Assembly: GCA_963969595.1 (NCBI GenBank)
Contig: OZ018411.1
Span: forward strand, 2,358,501-2,422,500
Reading direction: 5' to 3'
Source: Neckera pumila
Taxonomy: Eukaryota > Streptophyta > Bryopsida > Hypnales > Neckeraceae
DNA: 64,000 nt
Shown: positions 1 to 11,458 of the stretch, in pieces
Numbering within the stretch: the stretch's first letter is position 1
Layout of the letters: each line of letters begins with the position of its first letter
The notes under the pieces: generated by a model
Told to the model about the DNA's origin: nothing
The model's database searches: none
The model's input: only the letters and a program-made list of their open reading frames with translations
Program-made: the position numbers and the translations under genes

Positions 1-99
1 TTTATTGAGGCACATTTCTTGAAAGCGCATCTGGACATTGTGCGCGACCGCCAGATTGAGGAAGCGGTTCCTTTCAATCCGGCCTGGTTTCGAAATTAG
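1..99 (+). CDS. Possible 3' end of an unidentified coding region cut by the window edge
   Basis: Frame 1 is open from the first base and ends at a TAG at 97-99, giving 32 residues (FIEAHFLKAHLDIVRDRQ, then a tail ending NPAWFRN). The amino-acid mix is protein-like and this stretch is less AT-rich than most of the window, but I recognise no family. It could be the last exon of a gene lying to the left, or chance. No splice acceptor or start can be judged because the upstream sequence is missing. Confidence 0.2.
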   Translation, partial: FIEAHFLKAHLDIVRDRQIEEAVPFNPAWFRN

Positions 100-689
100 C
101 AGCCTGCGTGAGAGTTGCGTTCTCTTGGAAAGCGGCAGAAACTTTGGTGATCCCCTTTTCCAAAGCGTTGAAGGAATGGGCCTGGCAGGCATCACCGGAC
201 GTACGTGTGTCATGCATCCCTCTGCGCACCAATACGATGAAACCTGGCTACAAGAGGGGCCACATCCAAGACCTCAATGAGCCTTTCCAACGCAGGCTGA
301 GAATTCGTCTTCTAAATCGCTGCAATCCACTGTGAAGAACCCTCTGTCCGCCCATGTCCCCCTTCGGAACATCACCAATGAGAATAGCGTTGCAGACTAA
401 ATCCGACTCCAGGAAATGCTCCTCCCAAAGAACTGAAGCAGGTATGTAGGGTCATGACCTAGTGAAGGGTGGATAGCACTGTTTATGAATAGTCGAACAA
501 CTTTGGTCTCTGGTTGATGTTCATTGCTTTACAACTATAGGACCAAGAGGACCAAGTTGAGCCTTATGATTTTTGAGCTCCAGTGAATGGGTCAGAAATC
601 TTCTTTTGATCAGTTTTCTTTTTATTTGACCTAAATGTGCAATTTTCTTCATTGATTCTGATGTTTTTAAAATTTTGACCCTATCTAAA

Positions 690-970
690 CATGAACAAGA
701 GGCTCCTCCTGGTTTCAGTGCTGGTCGGGATTCTCCCAATGTATGTTCTATGGAGAAAATGTATCGGAGGTGTGCACGACCGCCAAGGCAAAAGACTCTG
801 CACCCAAACTGGAGGCACCGAAGTCTGAGCAGCCGAAGCCATGGTCAAAGTACATAATGCCCCTTGCCGATCCCGAGTTGGAGAAGCTGGTGCAAGAGCA
901 GGCTGAGCGAGGTATCGAATTGTCTGCCGGGAAGACTGGTGACGATTTGGACATCAATATGATGTACTAA
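690..970 (+). pseudogene. Unidentified small membrane-anchored ORF with apparent frameshift
   Basis: An ATG at 690 opens a 41-codon frame starting MNKRLLLVSVLVGILPMYVL, a basic start followed by a hydrophobic segment like a signal anchor. It stops after TGGTEV. A second frame, open from 743 to the TAA at 968-970, continues with a hydrophilic Lys/Pro-rich stretch and an acidic tail ending GDDLDINMMY. Both frames have protein-like composition, so one small protein with a frameshift near 750-780 is possible; an intron is another explanation, and a tttcag acceptor sits at about 713-718. I do not recognise the family and assign no function. Confidence 0.25.
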
Positions 971-1411
971 GCTTTGCCATTTTAACCGAAAATTTCCAAT
1001 TCTATGGACATTCCATTACAAATATGTGGTTTCCTTTGATCTCGTAAGTTCATTTTCCCACTCAGAGATTCGTCCAAGGTCACAGCTAGCCAGCTGAATT
1101 CTCTCATTTCAGTCGCAAAATCTCATATTCGCTGAACTCATAAATTAACTTGACGAGGCGTCCACAAAATGTAAGTCAAGATGGTACGTGGCACATACAA
1201 AAACAGCAAGTTGAGTATGCTCCAATTTCCGTGCCCAAACACAAAACTCTACTAGACGTATGAGACTTAAAGGTTTTGACAGGTCAATTTGAGGTTATGC
1301 TGCATGCTCCAGTTTCTTTTGGCAATCCTGAACTTCACAATCGCTCAATCCCTTGTAAAATTTTACCACGAGTACCAGTTTATAGACTTTCCGCCACTGT
1401 GAGACTCGCAG

Positions 1412-1654
1412 GAATTGCTCGGCGGCGGAACGGAGACGACCGCCACAACAGTCGAGTGGGCAATGGCGGAGCTGATTGCGAATCCCGAGGTGATGAAGCA
1501 GGCGCAGCAGGAGCTCGACGCCGTGGTGGGACACAACGGCAATGGCCGCCTCATGCAAGAATCCGATGTGCCCAACCTTCCGTTTCTTTGCGCCATCGTG
1601 AAGGAGACTTTTCGGTTGCACCCTGTGGCTCCTCTGGCGGGTCCGAGGGCATAA
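1412..1654 (+). pseudogene. Cytochrome P450 fragment (I-helix to K-helix)
   Basis: About 80 codons match the core of a plant cytochrome P450, probably of the CYP71 clan. An intron-like acceptor (gactcgcag) precedes ELLGGGTETTATTVEWAMAE, the oxygen-binding I-helix motif (A/G)GxET(T/S). The frame then runs through NPEVMKQAQQELDAVVG and VPNLPFLCAIVKETFRLHP, which carries the K-helix ExxR (Glu-Thr-Phe-Arg). It stops at TAA 1652-1654 soon after the K-helix. The PERF region and the heme-binding FxxGxRxCxG loop do not follow, and I see no P450 N-terminal sequence upstream. P450s are ER-anchored monooxygenases; without the heme loop this piece cannot be an active enzyme. The remaining frame is clean, so the truncation may be fairly recent. 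Confidence 0.7.
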
Positions 1655-3645
1655 TTTCAGTTCCCTCTTACCCTCTGGGTGCCTGATCTGAAATTCTAAA
1701 TTCTAAATTGAAAGCTTACAGTCAACTGAAACACAGTTTTACAATTCATTAACGTAGGATTTCATTTCATTTTTCCATTGGAATATTTTGTTAACTTCCT
1801 TGAATATTCCTAAAGAATACTCCTTACATTGTAATTCCTAAGGATATGGAAGCAGCAGACACTTTTTGTCCATTTAGGCACTTAGGGATTACTCCAGTAT
1901 AGATTAGTGTAGACATCACTCGGATCTTTGTTGTGCTTAGTTTTGTGATCACCCTCTGCACAGAGATTGAGGAGCGAGGAGCTGAAATAAGGAAACTCCA
2001 CGTGCCGCTGCCATCGTTCGTGAAGCATTATGATCATGTGAGCCCCAACGTAGAACGTGCATCAGTTCTGATGTTTGGTGCAACAGGGTGAGTCTAACGT
2101 AGAGGTACATAATTGTGAAAGTATCTCGAATGCGATACCTTAAAAGCTTGGATGATGAGTACATATTGATTTTGTACACCACCTTAACATTAGAATCCTC
2201 CTCAGTTTTAACTGATCTACCTGTATAACTTTTAACCCTTTGAATTTCTGCAGATGTTATCCAAATAACGTCCTTGATGCATTGAATCTTCTTTGATGTG
2301 CCAAGAAGAATATACGAATCTTTGACCATCCTTATTATTGTAACTATGCTCTGCGCTTCAAGTGTTTCTTTTTGGTAGGGTTACGGAAAGAGTGCTTTCT
2401 GACCTGAGATGTTTGGTGTCATGTAAATATCCCAAAGCCTCTCTTATTGTGGATTGTATTACTGGTGTGCAGAAATGGATTGGGGTATGCCAAGAGGGCT
2501 GAGGGATGATTTCTTTGTAAATTCTTACACTGAGGAGGATATCCTAGTCCCTGACAACTAGAACCTTGTGAAGAGCCCGCCCTTCCAGAAACCCAAGTTG
2601 AGCAAACCGGCTGCCCGGACCTGGCAGTGAATTCAAATTTCGATTTTGAAGCAGAATAGGCACTTCGAATTTTGATTTACTCGCTCGATCCAATTTTGCA
2701 TTGATCGCAGACGCAGAACACTGTCTTGTCTTCCATATGCTGTTGTTGTTGCTGTTGTTTATGATCATCATCTTACTGGGCATTTTGTCTATTTCCAATT
2801 CTTTTGGGGAATTCACGTTTGATAAATCATCAACAATTTTTGGTTTGTCACTATCTAGACCACAGGATGCGCTGTCTACACTCTTTGTATATATGTACGT
2901 GACTCAAATATGGCATTTAGTTTGTCTTTGAAATGAGGCCTTGCACTTCTGTGCACTGTTGCTTGCCATTTTTAGCAGTTGTTAGTCTTGAGTGAATGCT
3001 GCTGGCCATAACGTTCAAGAGCACAGGGAAGGTCTACCTTCCCCCTGACAAAATGGTGTGGAATATTCCGCACCATATTTAGCTAAAGAACACGTGTCAA
3101 CACATGGATAGCTCATGTCAGCCCACATTGATGGGTTCGTGGATGTAGCCTCTAGGCAGGGAAAGGTAGCCTCCCTGAAGGCTAATGAATGTTATGGCAT
3201 TGATGAATGTTTATCTATTTTTCTGAGTGTGCAATTGCATCAACCTTGAACTCATGGGATTTCCAGCGCTATTAGGCTGAATGTAGGCTTAATCTTAATA
3301 GTGGTACATTTAATACGTCTCAACAGCTGTAGTTTGTCAGGATTTGTGAGCTTAATCACAAATATTCCATACGTAGCAAGTTTCTAGTTCTACAATACCG
3401 GTATTTAAGCTTGAAAGAAAAGAGAGAAAAAAAAAAATCTACAGGATTTCAGAGTTGAGATTCTTCTTGCTGGCCCTCAAAAGAGTGCAAGCTTCAGTTC
3501 CAAAATTGGAGACCATTCTGTTCCTAGATTTGAAAGCCCGAAGTATTTGGGAGACAAGATTTATGGGCTGACAATCATACATACAGCCCCAAAATTGGAA
3601 AGAAGGAGTGAAATCTTGCAACGCAAATCCTGAGCTCTGGTACCG
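1655..3645. other. Intergenic stretch, no supported gene
   Basis: Moderately AT-rich sequence. A short open stretch at about 1961-2092 (reading EIEERGAEIRKLHVPLPS, ending TGA at 2090-2092) follows a ctctgcacag acceptor-like site and has protein-like composition, but I cannot place it in a family. The hydrophobic ORF near 2701-2931 looks like chance in T-rich sequence. Nothing else is evident. Confidence 0.35.
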
Positions 3646-4576
3646 TTAACCCCTAAAGGACCAACATGCGTTTTTTGGCCATATAGAAATTTTGGGCAGG
3701 TACGTGTGACTAGAGATATCCATATTTGAGGCTGAAATTTTAATAGAAGGTGGGGGCGAGGAATATCTTCATGTGTACCAAGTTTCATGACATTTTGAAA
3801 TACAAGTCAACAGCTGTGACCTGATATGTTCCTTTTTTTCGTAACCGGGCAGTTTGGGCAGATAAGAAAAAATCATTTTGTCCGGATTTTTTTTTTGAAA
3901 ATGGTTCTCTACATTTACATATACTTAAAAAGCTTTGAGTCACTCCATTTCAATCAATGAGTCAAAAGTTATGAGGTTTTTTGGTTTGTGGGCAGTTATG
4001 GATTCTCTACTCTAAAAAAAACTTTAGAGTCGTTTATTTAACTCAATTTTCAATATTTTTGGAAAAAAATAAAATCCTCGGATGTAGATTGATTATTACA
4101 ACATTACGACTGTTGGGATTGGCATTTTTAAATTCCATGATTAAATTTTTAACTATTTAGTATTTTGAGTCATTTTCTACTTCTTTCTACTTACTATTTT
4201 TTTCCTATATGTTGTACAATTCCAAATGATGTGAAATTTTTCAAGCATATAGACAACTTGTTTAGGAAACTGAATTCAAAGAAGCACCACCTTTATCGGC
4301 ATTTTTTCATTGAAAAGTGAGCTTGCAAAGTGCAGCTGCCCGGTTTTTTGCAGGATTGAAAAAATGGTTTTCAAGACTTTGAATGCTTATATCTTATGAT
4401 CCACACGGTGGAATTTTCTGAAATTTTTACCACATGTTTTCAAAATATCATACTACAAGATCCTACGGTTACATGTGTCAAAAATTGTTTTTTTCCAAAA
4501 AATTTGTAATTGTATTAGAAATGGCAGTTTTGGAGCGTTTTTGGTGATTACATAGTCATGAAACTTCAGGGGTTAA
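3646..4576 (+). mobile_element. TTAA element family A, full-length copy 1 (non-autonomous DNA transposon)
   Basis: The element runs from TTAA-CCCCTAAAGGACC (3646) to a degenerate CTTCAGGGG-TTAA (4576), about 930 bp. Closely similar copies lie at 14281-17444 (interrupted), 28534-29424 (inverted), 31675-32288 (truncated), 51346-54518 (inverted, interrupted) and 62184-63098 (inverted). All share the order: aaattttgggcaggtac near the left end, cgggcagttatggattc in the middle, catagtcatggaac near the right end. There is no transposase-sized ORF. TTAA at both edges with CCC-starting inverted ends is the piggyBac pattern; the superfamily call is inference. Confidence 0.75.
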
Positions 4577-5544
4577 AGTGCAAGTGTTATTGCAGACCAA
4601 GATCATGGGCACAAGGCACTCCGGTCAACCTTAACCCTTTAGGATGTGGAGACCTGGTTTCCAGTATTTCACATTTTCGTGATGGTTCCTTTACGTGTTG
4701 GGCAAAATTAGAAACATCTTGGCAAAGCTGTGGAGCAAATTATGAGATTAAAAAATAAAAATAAAAAATAAAAGGGTAGAAACTATGCCTATGTAAAGAT
4801 TATGTTCTATGTATTCACAATGAATACAAGGTCTTTTTTGTACAAGGCTTCGTGTCAGGTGTACTGTGCTTAGAAAGTATGCATACATCTTCAGCCACCG
4901 GCAAGAGCAATTGGGAACAATTATCCTACGTGCTTCACTGTGTTGTAGTGGCTAGGTGTTGGCAGACAAGTTTGTCTTGGATTCATCAGTCAACTTGCTG
5001 AGCTTGATGACAATTTTTTTATAAAGTAATTTGAAAATAAATAAATTTCATCTCGTCATATACCTGCTTCTAATTCACATACTTGGTTCACTCAATTGAA
5101 ACCCAACAATATTTTTCAGGATGTCATGAACCACCATTTTGCTTCACCTTTTAGAAAATGAGAATTATAAACAACGTACATGAATTCACAAAATAATTCA
5201 AAAGTATTAGTATTCCGAGTTAAATCACAACTATCAATTAGGGAGTTTTAAGTTACTTAATTATGAAAACATTGGAAATTTAGGGTGAAAAAATAAAAAG
5301 TGCAATTAGGAGAAATTAAAGGAAAAATTCTAGGAAAAAAATAGAATTCTAAACTAAAATTATTTTAAGCAAGATATTTTTTAAGTAAGGTAATCAAATC
5401 AGGCAAACGGATAAATGACCATAAAATGAAAACAAAAATACAAAAAATATAGAAAAATGAAACAAAAATGAAACATGAAAGCAAAAAGATAACAAACAAA
5501 AAAATGACTAAACCAAAATGAAAACAAAATACTATGGATAGTAA
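4577..5544. other. AT-rich intergenic DNA
   Basis: No gene seen. From about 5270 to 5530 the sequence is a low-complexity A-rich tract built from variants of aaaatgaaacaaaaa. Confidence 0.4.
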
Positions 5545-5975
5545 TTGTGTTCAATGTAGGACTTTAGACCTAATTTTGGCATAGTAGAATAATTTTTTTT
5601 AAATTAGTTTGAACTACAAGAAGTTGGAAAATCATGCTAAATTTTATATCCAAATATCCGTTTGAGACTTAGATCTACCAAAAAAAAGTTATGGAAAAAA
5701 TGAAGAGAGGGGTTGAAAGGGACATTTTCTTTGACATTTTCAAACCCCCTCTCTAAATTTTGTCCATAACTTTTTACTAGAGGCTCAAAATCACAAACAA
5801 ATTTTTGAAGATGAAAGTTACATTGATTTATCAAATTTTCTTAGTTCAATTTTTTTTGAAAAAAATTATTTCACTATGCCAAAGTCAAGTCTGAAGTTCT
5901 ACTATGAACAAAACTCCTTTGTCTTGACAATGAGCGGTCAAACTCTCATCTTCAAGTTGTCCCATACCTTTTGAG
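5545..5975. mobile_element. Foldback element family C, copy 1
   Basis: The two halves are diverged inverted repeats: cctaattttggcatagtaga on the left pairs with cactatgccaaagtcaagt on the right, and ggggttgaaagggac pairs with ttttcaaacccc in the centre. Two related copies lie at 28154-28531 and 52219-52696. The outer limits are approximate because the left arm is degenerate. The open frame on the minus strand here is a by-product of the repeat. Confidence 0.55.
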
Positions 5976-6069
5976 GATTCATGATGGACAATGGATTTCA
6001 TTATAAAAAAAACCTCTCCACTCCACATCTTCCCATTGGACTTCCTTCAATGTTGTGTTTGCATTTTCT

Positions 6070-6275
6070 CTTGAAGTGTATTGTTGTTTCCCCTGGAAAG
6101 GGAGCAACCATGCCATTGAGGAAAAATTCAAACTACAAGATTATATATGAATTATCAAATAGGCTCTCTTAGAATATTGTGGTTTGCACTTTTTTTTTGA
6201 AGGATATTGTTGTTTCCCCGGAAAGGGAGCAACCATGCCATCAAGGAAAAATTCAAACTACATGTGAATTAGCAA
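6070..6275. repeat. Imperfect ~120-bp tandem duplication
   Basis: The segment tattgttgtttcccc-ggaaagggagcaaccatgcc with a following aaaaattcaaactac occurs at about 6080-6140 and again at about 6205-6262, separated by T-rich sequence. It looks like a local duplication, with no coding signal. Confidence 0.5.
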
Positions 6276-7244
6276 ATTGGATTTTTTTTTTTTGAAGAAG
6301 GTAGTGTCTTTGATTCATTTTACATTTTTGTGACAACCTAGGTTTAGGGTTCTATTATTGAAATAAGACAATGTTTTCCCTTTTTGAAATAAGACAATGT
6401 TTGGATTCATTTTGTATTTTTGTGTGGAGCAAGGTTTTGGATTCTTTTTCATCATACAAGTGTTATTGATATAAGATTCATTATGTGGTTTACTTTAGAT
6501 AACTTGTATTATTTTTTAAATTAGAATTATTTGAGACTTTTAAAAGTTCAATAGTGATATTCAACATTTCCTTCAAATTTTATTGATGATTCAAATGTTC
6601 GTTTTAGAAGATGTTTTCTAGAAAATCATATATATTTATGTTTACTTGTTATTATTGCAAAAACAATTCTTTTTTGAATCCTAAAATTTTTAGTTCTTAT
6701 TTTTTTATTTTATAAAATGTTAGGTGTTGGATTATTGTGTTGATAAACCACCTTTATAAATTTTCAATTTTGAAATAAATTAGCATCAAATTTTTCATGA
6801 AGATTTCTAAATTCTCATAGGTAAAGTATCTTGTTGCATGGGCTTCTATTGCAATTGTTGAAGCCATATTTTGCTTGTCCACTGGTTCTTTTGGTCCATA
6901 TTTGACCTGCAACCGGTGCATATGCATTAGACTAAGCATGTGAGGTAGTTCAACGGACATTCTAATGTTCACTTTTCCTTCTTCTCTGGCTTGGTATAGT
7001 ACATTCTTTGTATATAGAGCACTCCAACCCCCCACTTGTAGTCACAAATTTCTTGCCGGAGCTTGTTTTCCTAAAAAACACTTTTGATTTCAGAACTGTA
7101 AAGCACACTTGCAAGCAATCGTTGTGTAAAAATTCCACCTCAAAAAGACATTGTCCAGGGTTACTAAACAGTGCTTGTACATCATTTCCTTCAAAATATG
7201 CTGAAATTTGCTCTTGTATGCTATTTCAAAACATTCTAAAGGGG
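6276..7244. other. AT-rich intergenic DNA
   Basis: No gene, RNA or bounded repeat recognised. The open frames on both strands have the composition of random AT-rich DNA. Confidence 0.4.
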
Positions 7245-7791
7245 TTAACTCCTATTTAAGAGCTCAAACGACCATTTTTTGGTCGCTACCCGACATTGGG
7301 CGGCATTTTGGGGGCAAGAAAAAAATTTCAATTTTTTTTAAATTTTAAATTTTTAAAAGATTGGGTGGTCTTTTAATATTCCTATTCAGAACTCAGATCA
7401 CTACGATTGAACAAAAATTATAAGAAAAATAGTACAAAGTGTTTAGAATCTGCCTAGTGTAAAAAATTTACTATTTGGGGAAACTATTGGTGTTCTCATT
7501 ACTGGATCTTATGCCTTTTTCTACAAATCAATAAAAATCACAATTTTGACGAATAAAAAAAAATCAATTATTAAAGATAGAAATTATATTTTTGGTGAAT
7601 TTTTGAAGTTATATCTTCAAAATTTAATTGAAGAAAATCTAAATATATTTTTATAATTTTGACCGTATGGATACTTTCTACTTTTTGTGCTTCACATTAT
7701 CTTCTTTAATGCAAACTTCAAAAAAGCTATAGAACTAATATCTTAAACACATTTGTGTATTGTCCAAACCTCTTGGGCTTTTAGGGATTAA
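7245..7791 (+). mobile_element. Possible TTAA element family D, 547-bp copy
   Basis: Edges read TTAACTCCTATTTAAGAGC on the left and, reverse-complemented, TTAATCCCTAAAAGCCC on the right. Near the left end it carries gaccattttttggtcg, a short palindrome that recurs as gaccattttgtggtcg in the 231-bp element at 55452-55682. The terminal repeats are degenerate, so this is a weaker call than families A and B. There is no coding capacity. Confidence 0.4.
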
Positions 7792-8333
7792 AATGAAGTC
7801 CCGCAACATATTATAAATGTAGGGCAAGGTCAACTCTTTGTCAAGTACTTATTTTTTTCCCAAAAAATAAGGTTCAATAGATACTAAAAATATAAAATTT
7901 TCTGGTCAATATTTTTGTTTTCACCATAAAGCTTTGTGTTTTTTGAAGAAATAATTCACCTAAATTTTGTCATCTATTTTTAAAATTATTTCCTACTGAA
8001 TTGCTTTACAACTACGGTATGTAACATTTAATTATTAATTTTTTTTTGGAAGAATTTTGCCAAGATCTTACCTAATTGTGGTGCCAATTTCCTATATGCT
8101 GGAAAAAAAAGGGAAAAAGGGAACGAAATTGCCAAAAATGTCTCTGAAAACTAAAAGCTTTGCCAAATTTGGGATGAAGTTTTCACATTTTAGATAATAT
8201 TATGAATGAAAGTACATATATGATGGATATATAAAATTGGATGATATCTCTGGCTCTGGATTAGTGCATCCTTAGTTGTGACTTGTGAGAATTTGTTTTT
8301 TGAATTGTGAATAACTTAGATGTTATTAGAGTT

Positions 8334-8505
8334 CATAACCGGTTGTTGAATTTTCAACACTCACGTGGCACCATCCCATTGGCAACCCATCACCATTGCC
8401 ATTACAAAGTTGTAACTCATAACCTTCTCTCCTTTCAACTTGCTTCCTACACCCTTGGATCATGAAGATCAAAGGTTGTGATTGAAAAGTGAACAACTGG
8501 TTATG
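8334..8505. mobile_element. 172-bp MITE with ~30-bp inverted ends
   Basis: The left end CATAACCGGTTGTTGAATTT pairs with the right end, which reads CATAACCAGTTGTTCACTTT on the other strand. The interior has no ORF. I see no clear target-site duplication, so the superfamily is open. Confidence 0.6.
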
Positions 8506-9067
8506 TCCAATAACCTACTCACCGCTACCGCAGCTTGTCGGTTATCTAATACATAATCTCATGCAGAGCTAGACTTATGAATTAGATAATTGGACAAAGG
8601 TTGTTAGATTGAGTCCGTTGTCAGACACAACCTTCTCATCCAGAGTAAACTTGTCAATCATTGCACATACAAAATTCAAATCCTTCTCCACATAAATATA
8701 GAGACTTGCATGTTTTGAAATTTTGCATGATCATAAAATGCCATGTTAAGATTCACCTTCAAAAAACAGAATGCAAAAAAAATTCTTCCTACGAATTTAA
8801 TTGCAATTTAAAGGCAATGAAGCTAAAATCTAGTTACAAATTCCTTGCAACCCTTCACTTGCAGTGCATGTGGGCATTGGGCAGTGATACAAAATTTTAT
8901 TCCCATTCCAATTGAATTGATAGAATTTGAATTGTGCACTTATTGTATAGTAATTGGCAACGTTTATTGTCTGGTTTTTGGATCTATGCAATCATTAGGA
9001 GATTTACTCTATATTACACCATAGATCAACACATCCAAAATCTTGGAAATTCATGACTCTCTTAAAA

Positions 9068-9275
9068 GTGTGAGGGAGGAAGGGGTTATGGATTAGGTAA
9101 ATTTTGAGCCACTGGGAAGCAATATGTGGGTTACAAGGCGTAATTAGCTTTGTTCCAGATGAAAACTCATGTAACTGTTGCCTTTGTGGATGAATATTGT
9201 GTGGTTACAAACAAAATATTTTGCTTGTGGATGGAACACCTTTGAGCAAATAGATGCACACAATCAGCGTTGGTT
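9068..9275 (+). repeat. Diverged direct repeat, left copy
   Basis: This pairs with 9587-9795: both hold, in order, ggttacaaggcgtaa, gaaaactca, atgtaactgtt, tgcttgtggatg and cacaatcag or cgcaatcag. The identity is roughly three quarters by eye. The two copies bracket a Helitron-like 3' end at 9551-9577. No coding signal is shared. Confidence 0.55.
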
Positions 9276-9550
9276 ACGATGGTGAACCACCCTCCCTTTG
9301 TCCATGTGCATTTGTCCCCCCCAGTAATTAATACCTTAAGTTAGGCTGTTTGTTTGTTTTGTTTTGTTTGTTTGTTACATTGAGATCTCCCGGACTGTGC
9401 ATCCGCTGGTCGCATTCTTGGTACCATTGGGAAGCCCTCGGCAAGGAAGGGTGCACGGGCTTGGTTACGTGGTGTTTGGACCTAGGGCATGAAAGTTATT
9501 GAATTTTGAAGTTTTAATCAATTAAAAATATAAAATAAAATAAAAATTGA

Positions 9551-9577
9551 CCGTGGCAATGGCACGGGGCACACTAG
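9551..9577 (+). mobile_element. Helitron-like 3' terminus
   Basis: A 5-bp stem CCGTG/CACGG with a 7-base loop (9551-9567) is followed seven bases later by CTAG and a T (9574-9578). A GC-rich hairpin just before CTRR, inserted before T, is the hallmark of Helitron 3' ends. I could not find a convincing 5' TC end, so the element length is unknown; the sequence from about 9300 onwards is the likely body. No Rep/helicase gene is present. Confidence 0.5.
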
Positions 9578-9586
9578 TGAAAATGA

Positions 9587-9795
9587 AAAGAGAAGGTTAT
9601 GGACTATGTAACCTTTGAGCCGTTGGGAGGTGATGAGAGGGTTACAAGGCGTAACTAGCTCCGTCCCAGGACGAAAACTCACGCATGTAACTGTTCACTC
9701 TGTGGATGGATATCGTGAGGCTATGAATGAAGTATCCTGCTTGTGGATGAAACACCGTCGAGCAGAGCAATGCACGCAATCAGAGTTGATTGCAA
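9587..9795 (+). repeat. Diverged direct repeat, right copy
   Basis: Partner of 9068-9275. The open frame across this segment (from about 9615) is disrupted in the other copy, so it is unlikely to be coding. Confidence 0.55.
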
Positions 9796-9891
9796 ATTAG
9801 AAACCATGAGTAATATAAGAACATTTTCAATCATCACAACAATGCAGAGAACTGTGACATTCACAAACAATGAGATTATTAGGGCAAGTCA

Positions 9892-10030
9892 GGGCCTCTT
9901 CACACTATGGCCGTCCAAGTCGAGAGGCCGTGGGATTGTACAATATGATTGGTGGAACCGACGGACCCTGCAATATGATTGGTGGAAATGACGGACTCTC
10001 GACTTGGACGGCCGTAGTGTGAAGAGGCCC
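9892..10030. mobile_element. 139-bp PIF/Harbinger-like MITE
   Basis: Inverted ends of about 35 bp start GGGCCTCTTCACACTA and run to the CGACTTGGACGG segment. The element is flanked on both sides by TCA (9889-9891 and 10031-10033), a 3-bp target duplication. GGGCCT-type ends with a 3-bp duplication resemble PIF/Harbinger MITEs, although the usual target is TWA. The centre contains caatatgattggtgga twice. The match of the arms is nearly perfect, which suggests a young insertion. Confidence 0.75.
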
Positions 10031-11406
10031 TCAGTGTTTCTCAAAGACGTTGGTGAGAAAAAGAGTTCCGTGTTTTTGGTGGAACCAGCTACCGTAAAAG
10101 CAAACGTCAATTTTCATGCCAGCTAGAGTCTCACCTCAATATCCGCATGACAATATGGCTTGACAACGACATATTTGCACGTGTGTTTGTATTTTTTCAC
10201 TCTGTCCCTTTTTAATACAAAATCCTGCAACTACGATAGTTCCCGCAAGCTGCATGATATGATTGCATGAAACAGTGAGGTTTGGCACAGAAAAACAATG
10301 GGTGTCCTTTGATTCTTCAAGCACCTATAACTGAAGAAATCACGACATCTACGCAAGAGCTTCTCTCCTTTCCATAATATTGGCATTATATTAGCAGTTT
10401 AGACTGAATATATTCTGATGCACCAAGTACAACATCAGCAATGAAATATTTGTTGTTTCTGGGGCACTGCTCCTGGTTCGCTGTGCATTTTCCCTTTTGC
10501 AATGCAAAAGGTCCATGTGTTTCAAAAAAAAATAAAAAAATAAAAAAATAAAAAAATAGTTGTTTCTGAAGTAATTCATTGAGATAAGTTATGTCTACAT
10601 GCTTATCACATGTTGAGGCTCACATTTTTCTTTTTTGGAACAGTACCTGCCACAAGCCCTCACAGCACTGGCTCCATTCTGGAGGAACAGAGTCTGAGAG
10701 GCTCAAACCTGCTAAGCGTGTGTGAAATTTTGCCCCCACAAAATATGTGATGATATATGTGAGCCGCAGCCAATTTTGCATTTTTTTTGGACCTTCTTGA
10801 CCCTTTTCCTCATTCCTTTGTGGTTTATTTTACGAGAAAACACTAGAATTTTTTATTTGCCACCCACAATATAATTTGGAAATTTTTGAATACGTATTTG
10901 GAATTAGAGATTTCAAATTAAATAGGAGAGAGGTGAAGAAATACAAAATTAGTGCGGCACAAAACAGGGTGCAATTTTTATATTTATCTTTGGTTGGGGA
11001 ATGACCTCATAGTCAGTTCACCAAAATAACATAATATCTATGTTGTAAATATAGATATTAGTTGTGATTCCACCAATCCGTAACCCTTAAGCATTGGCCT
11101 ATCGGCGACACAATTTTTAAAATTAAACTTTTTTTTTGAAACAAATGGACAAATTCCATTGATAAAGGAACAAGTACATCGAACCCAGGGAATATCCCCA
11201 GTGGCATTTTTATTTATTTTCAGAAAGCTTATTTTGATGGGATGAATCTGTGCTTTTCTCATTTGTACAAAACTTGTTTTCCTCCACTTTTGTCACGGTG
11301 CCCACTTTCTGTCACGGTGCCCGCTTTCTGCCCTTGGTATCTTTCCAGGATGGGACCCACCGGAGGCACACCATGTACGCATGCCATTTACACACACCAA
11401 ATATAA
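10031..11406. other. AT-rich intergenic DNA
   Basis: No gene seen. At about 10870-10925 a motif with gaatacgtatttggaat is shared, in inverse orientation, with 18655-18700, so both belong to an undefined dispersed repeat. At 10526-10558 there is an (aaaaaat)n run. Confidence 0.4.
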
Positions 11407-11458
11407 GCACACCTTGTAGGCACACCTTGTAGGCACACCTTGTAGGCACACCATGTAA
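11407..11458 (+). repeat. 13-bp tandem repeat, four copies
   Basis: GCACACCTTGTAG occurs three times exactly and once as GCACACCATGTAA. Related CACCATGTA and CACACCA variants precede it from about 11368. It is a minisatellite-like tract; the open frames across it are repeat artefacts. Confidence 0.75.

Noticed and set aside
2701..2931. Hydrophobic 76-codon frame resembling a small membrane protein
   Set aside because: Its Leu/Ile run comes from a ttgttgttgctgttg microsatellite-like stretch; no other support.
11368..11458. CRISPR-like array
   Set aside because: The 13-bp units are directly adjacent without spacers and the DNA is eukaryotic.
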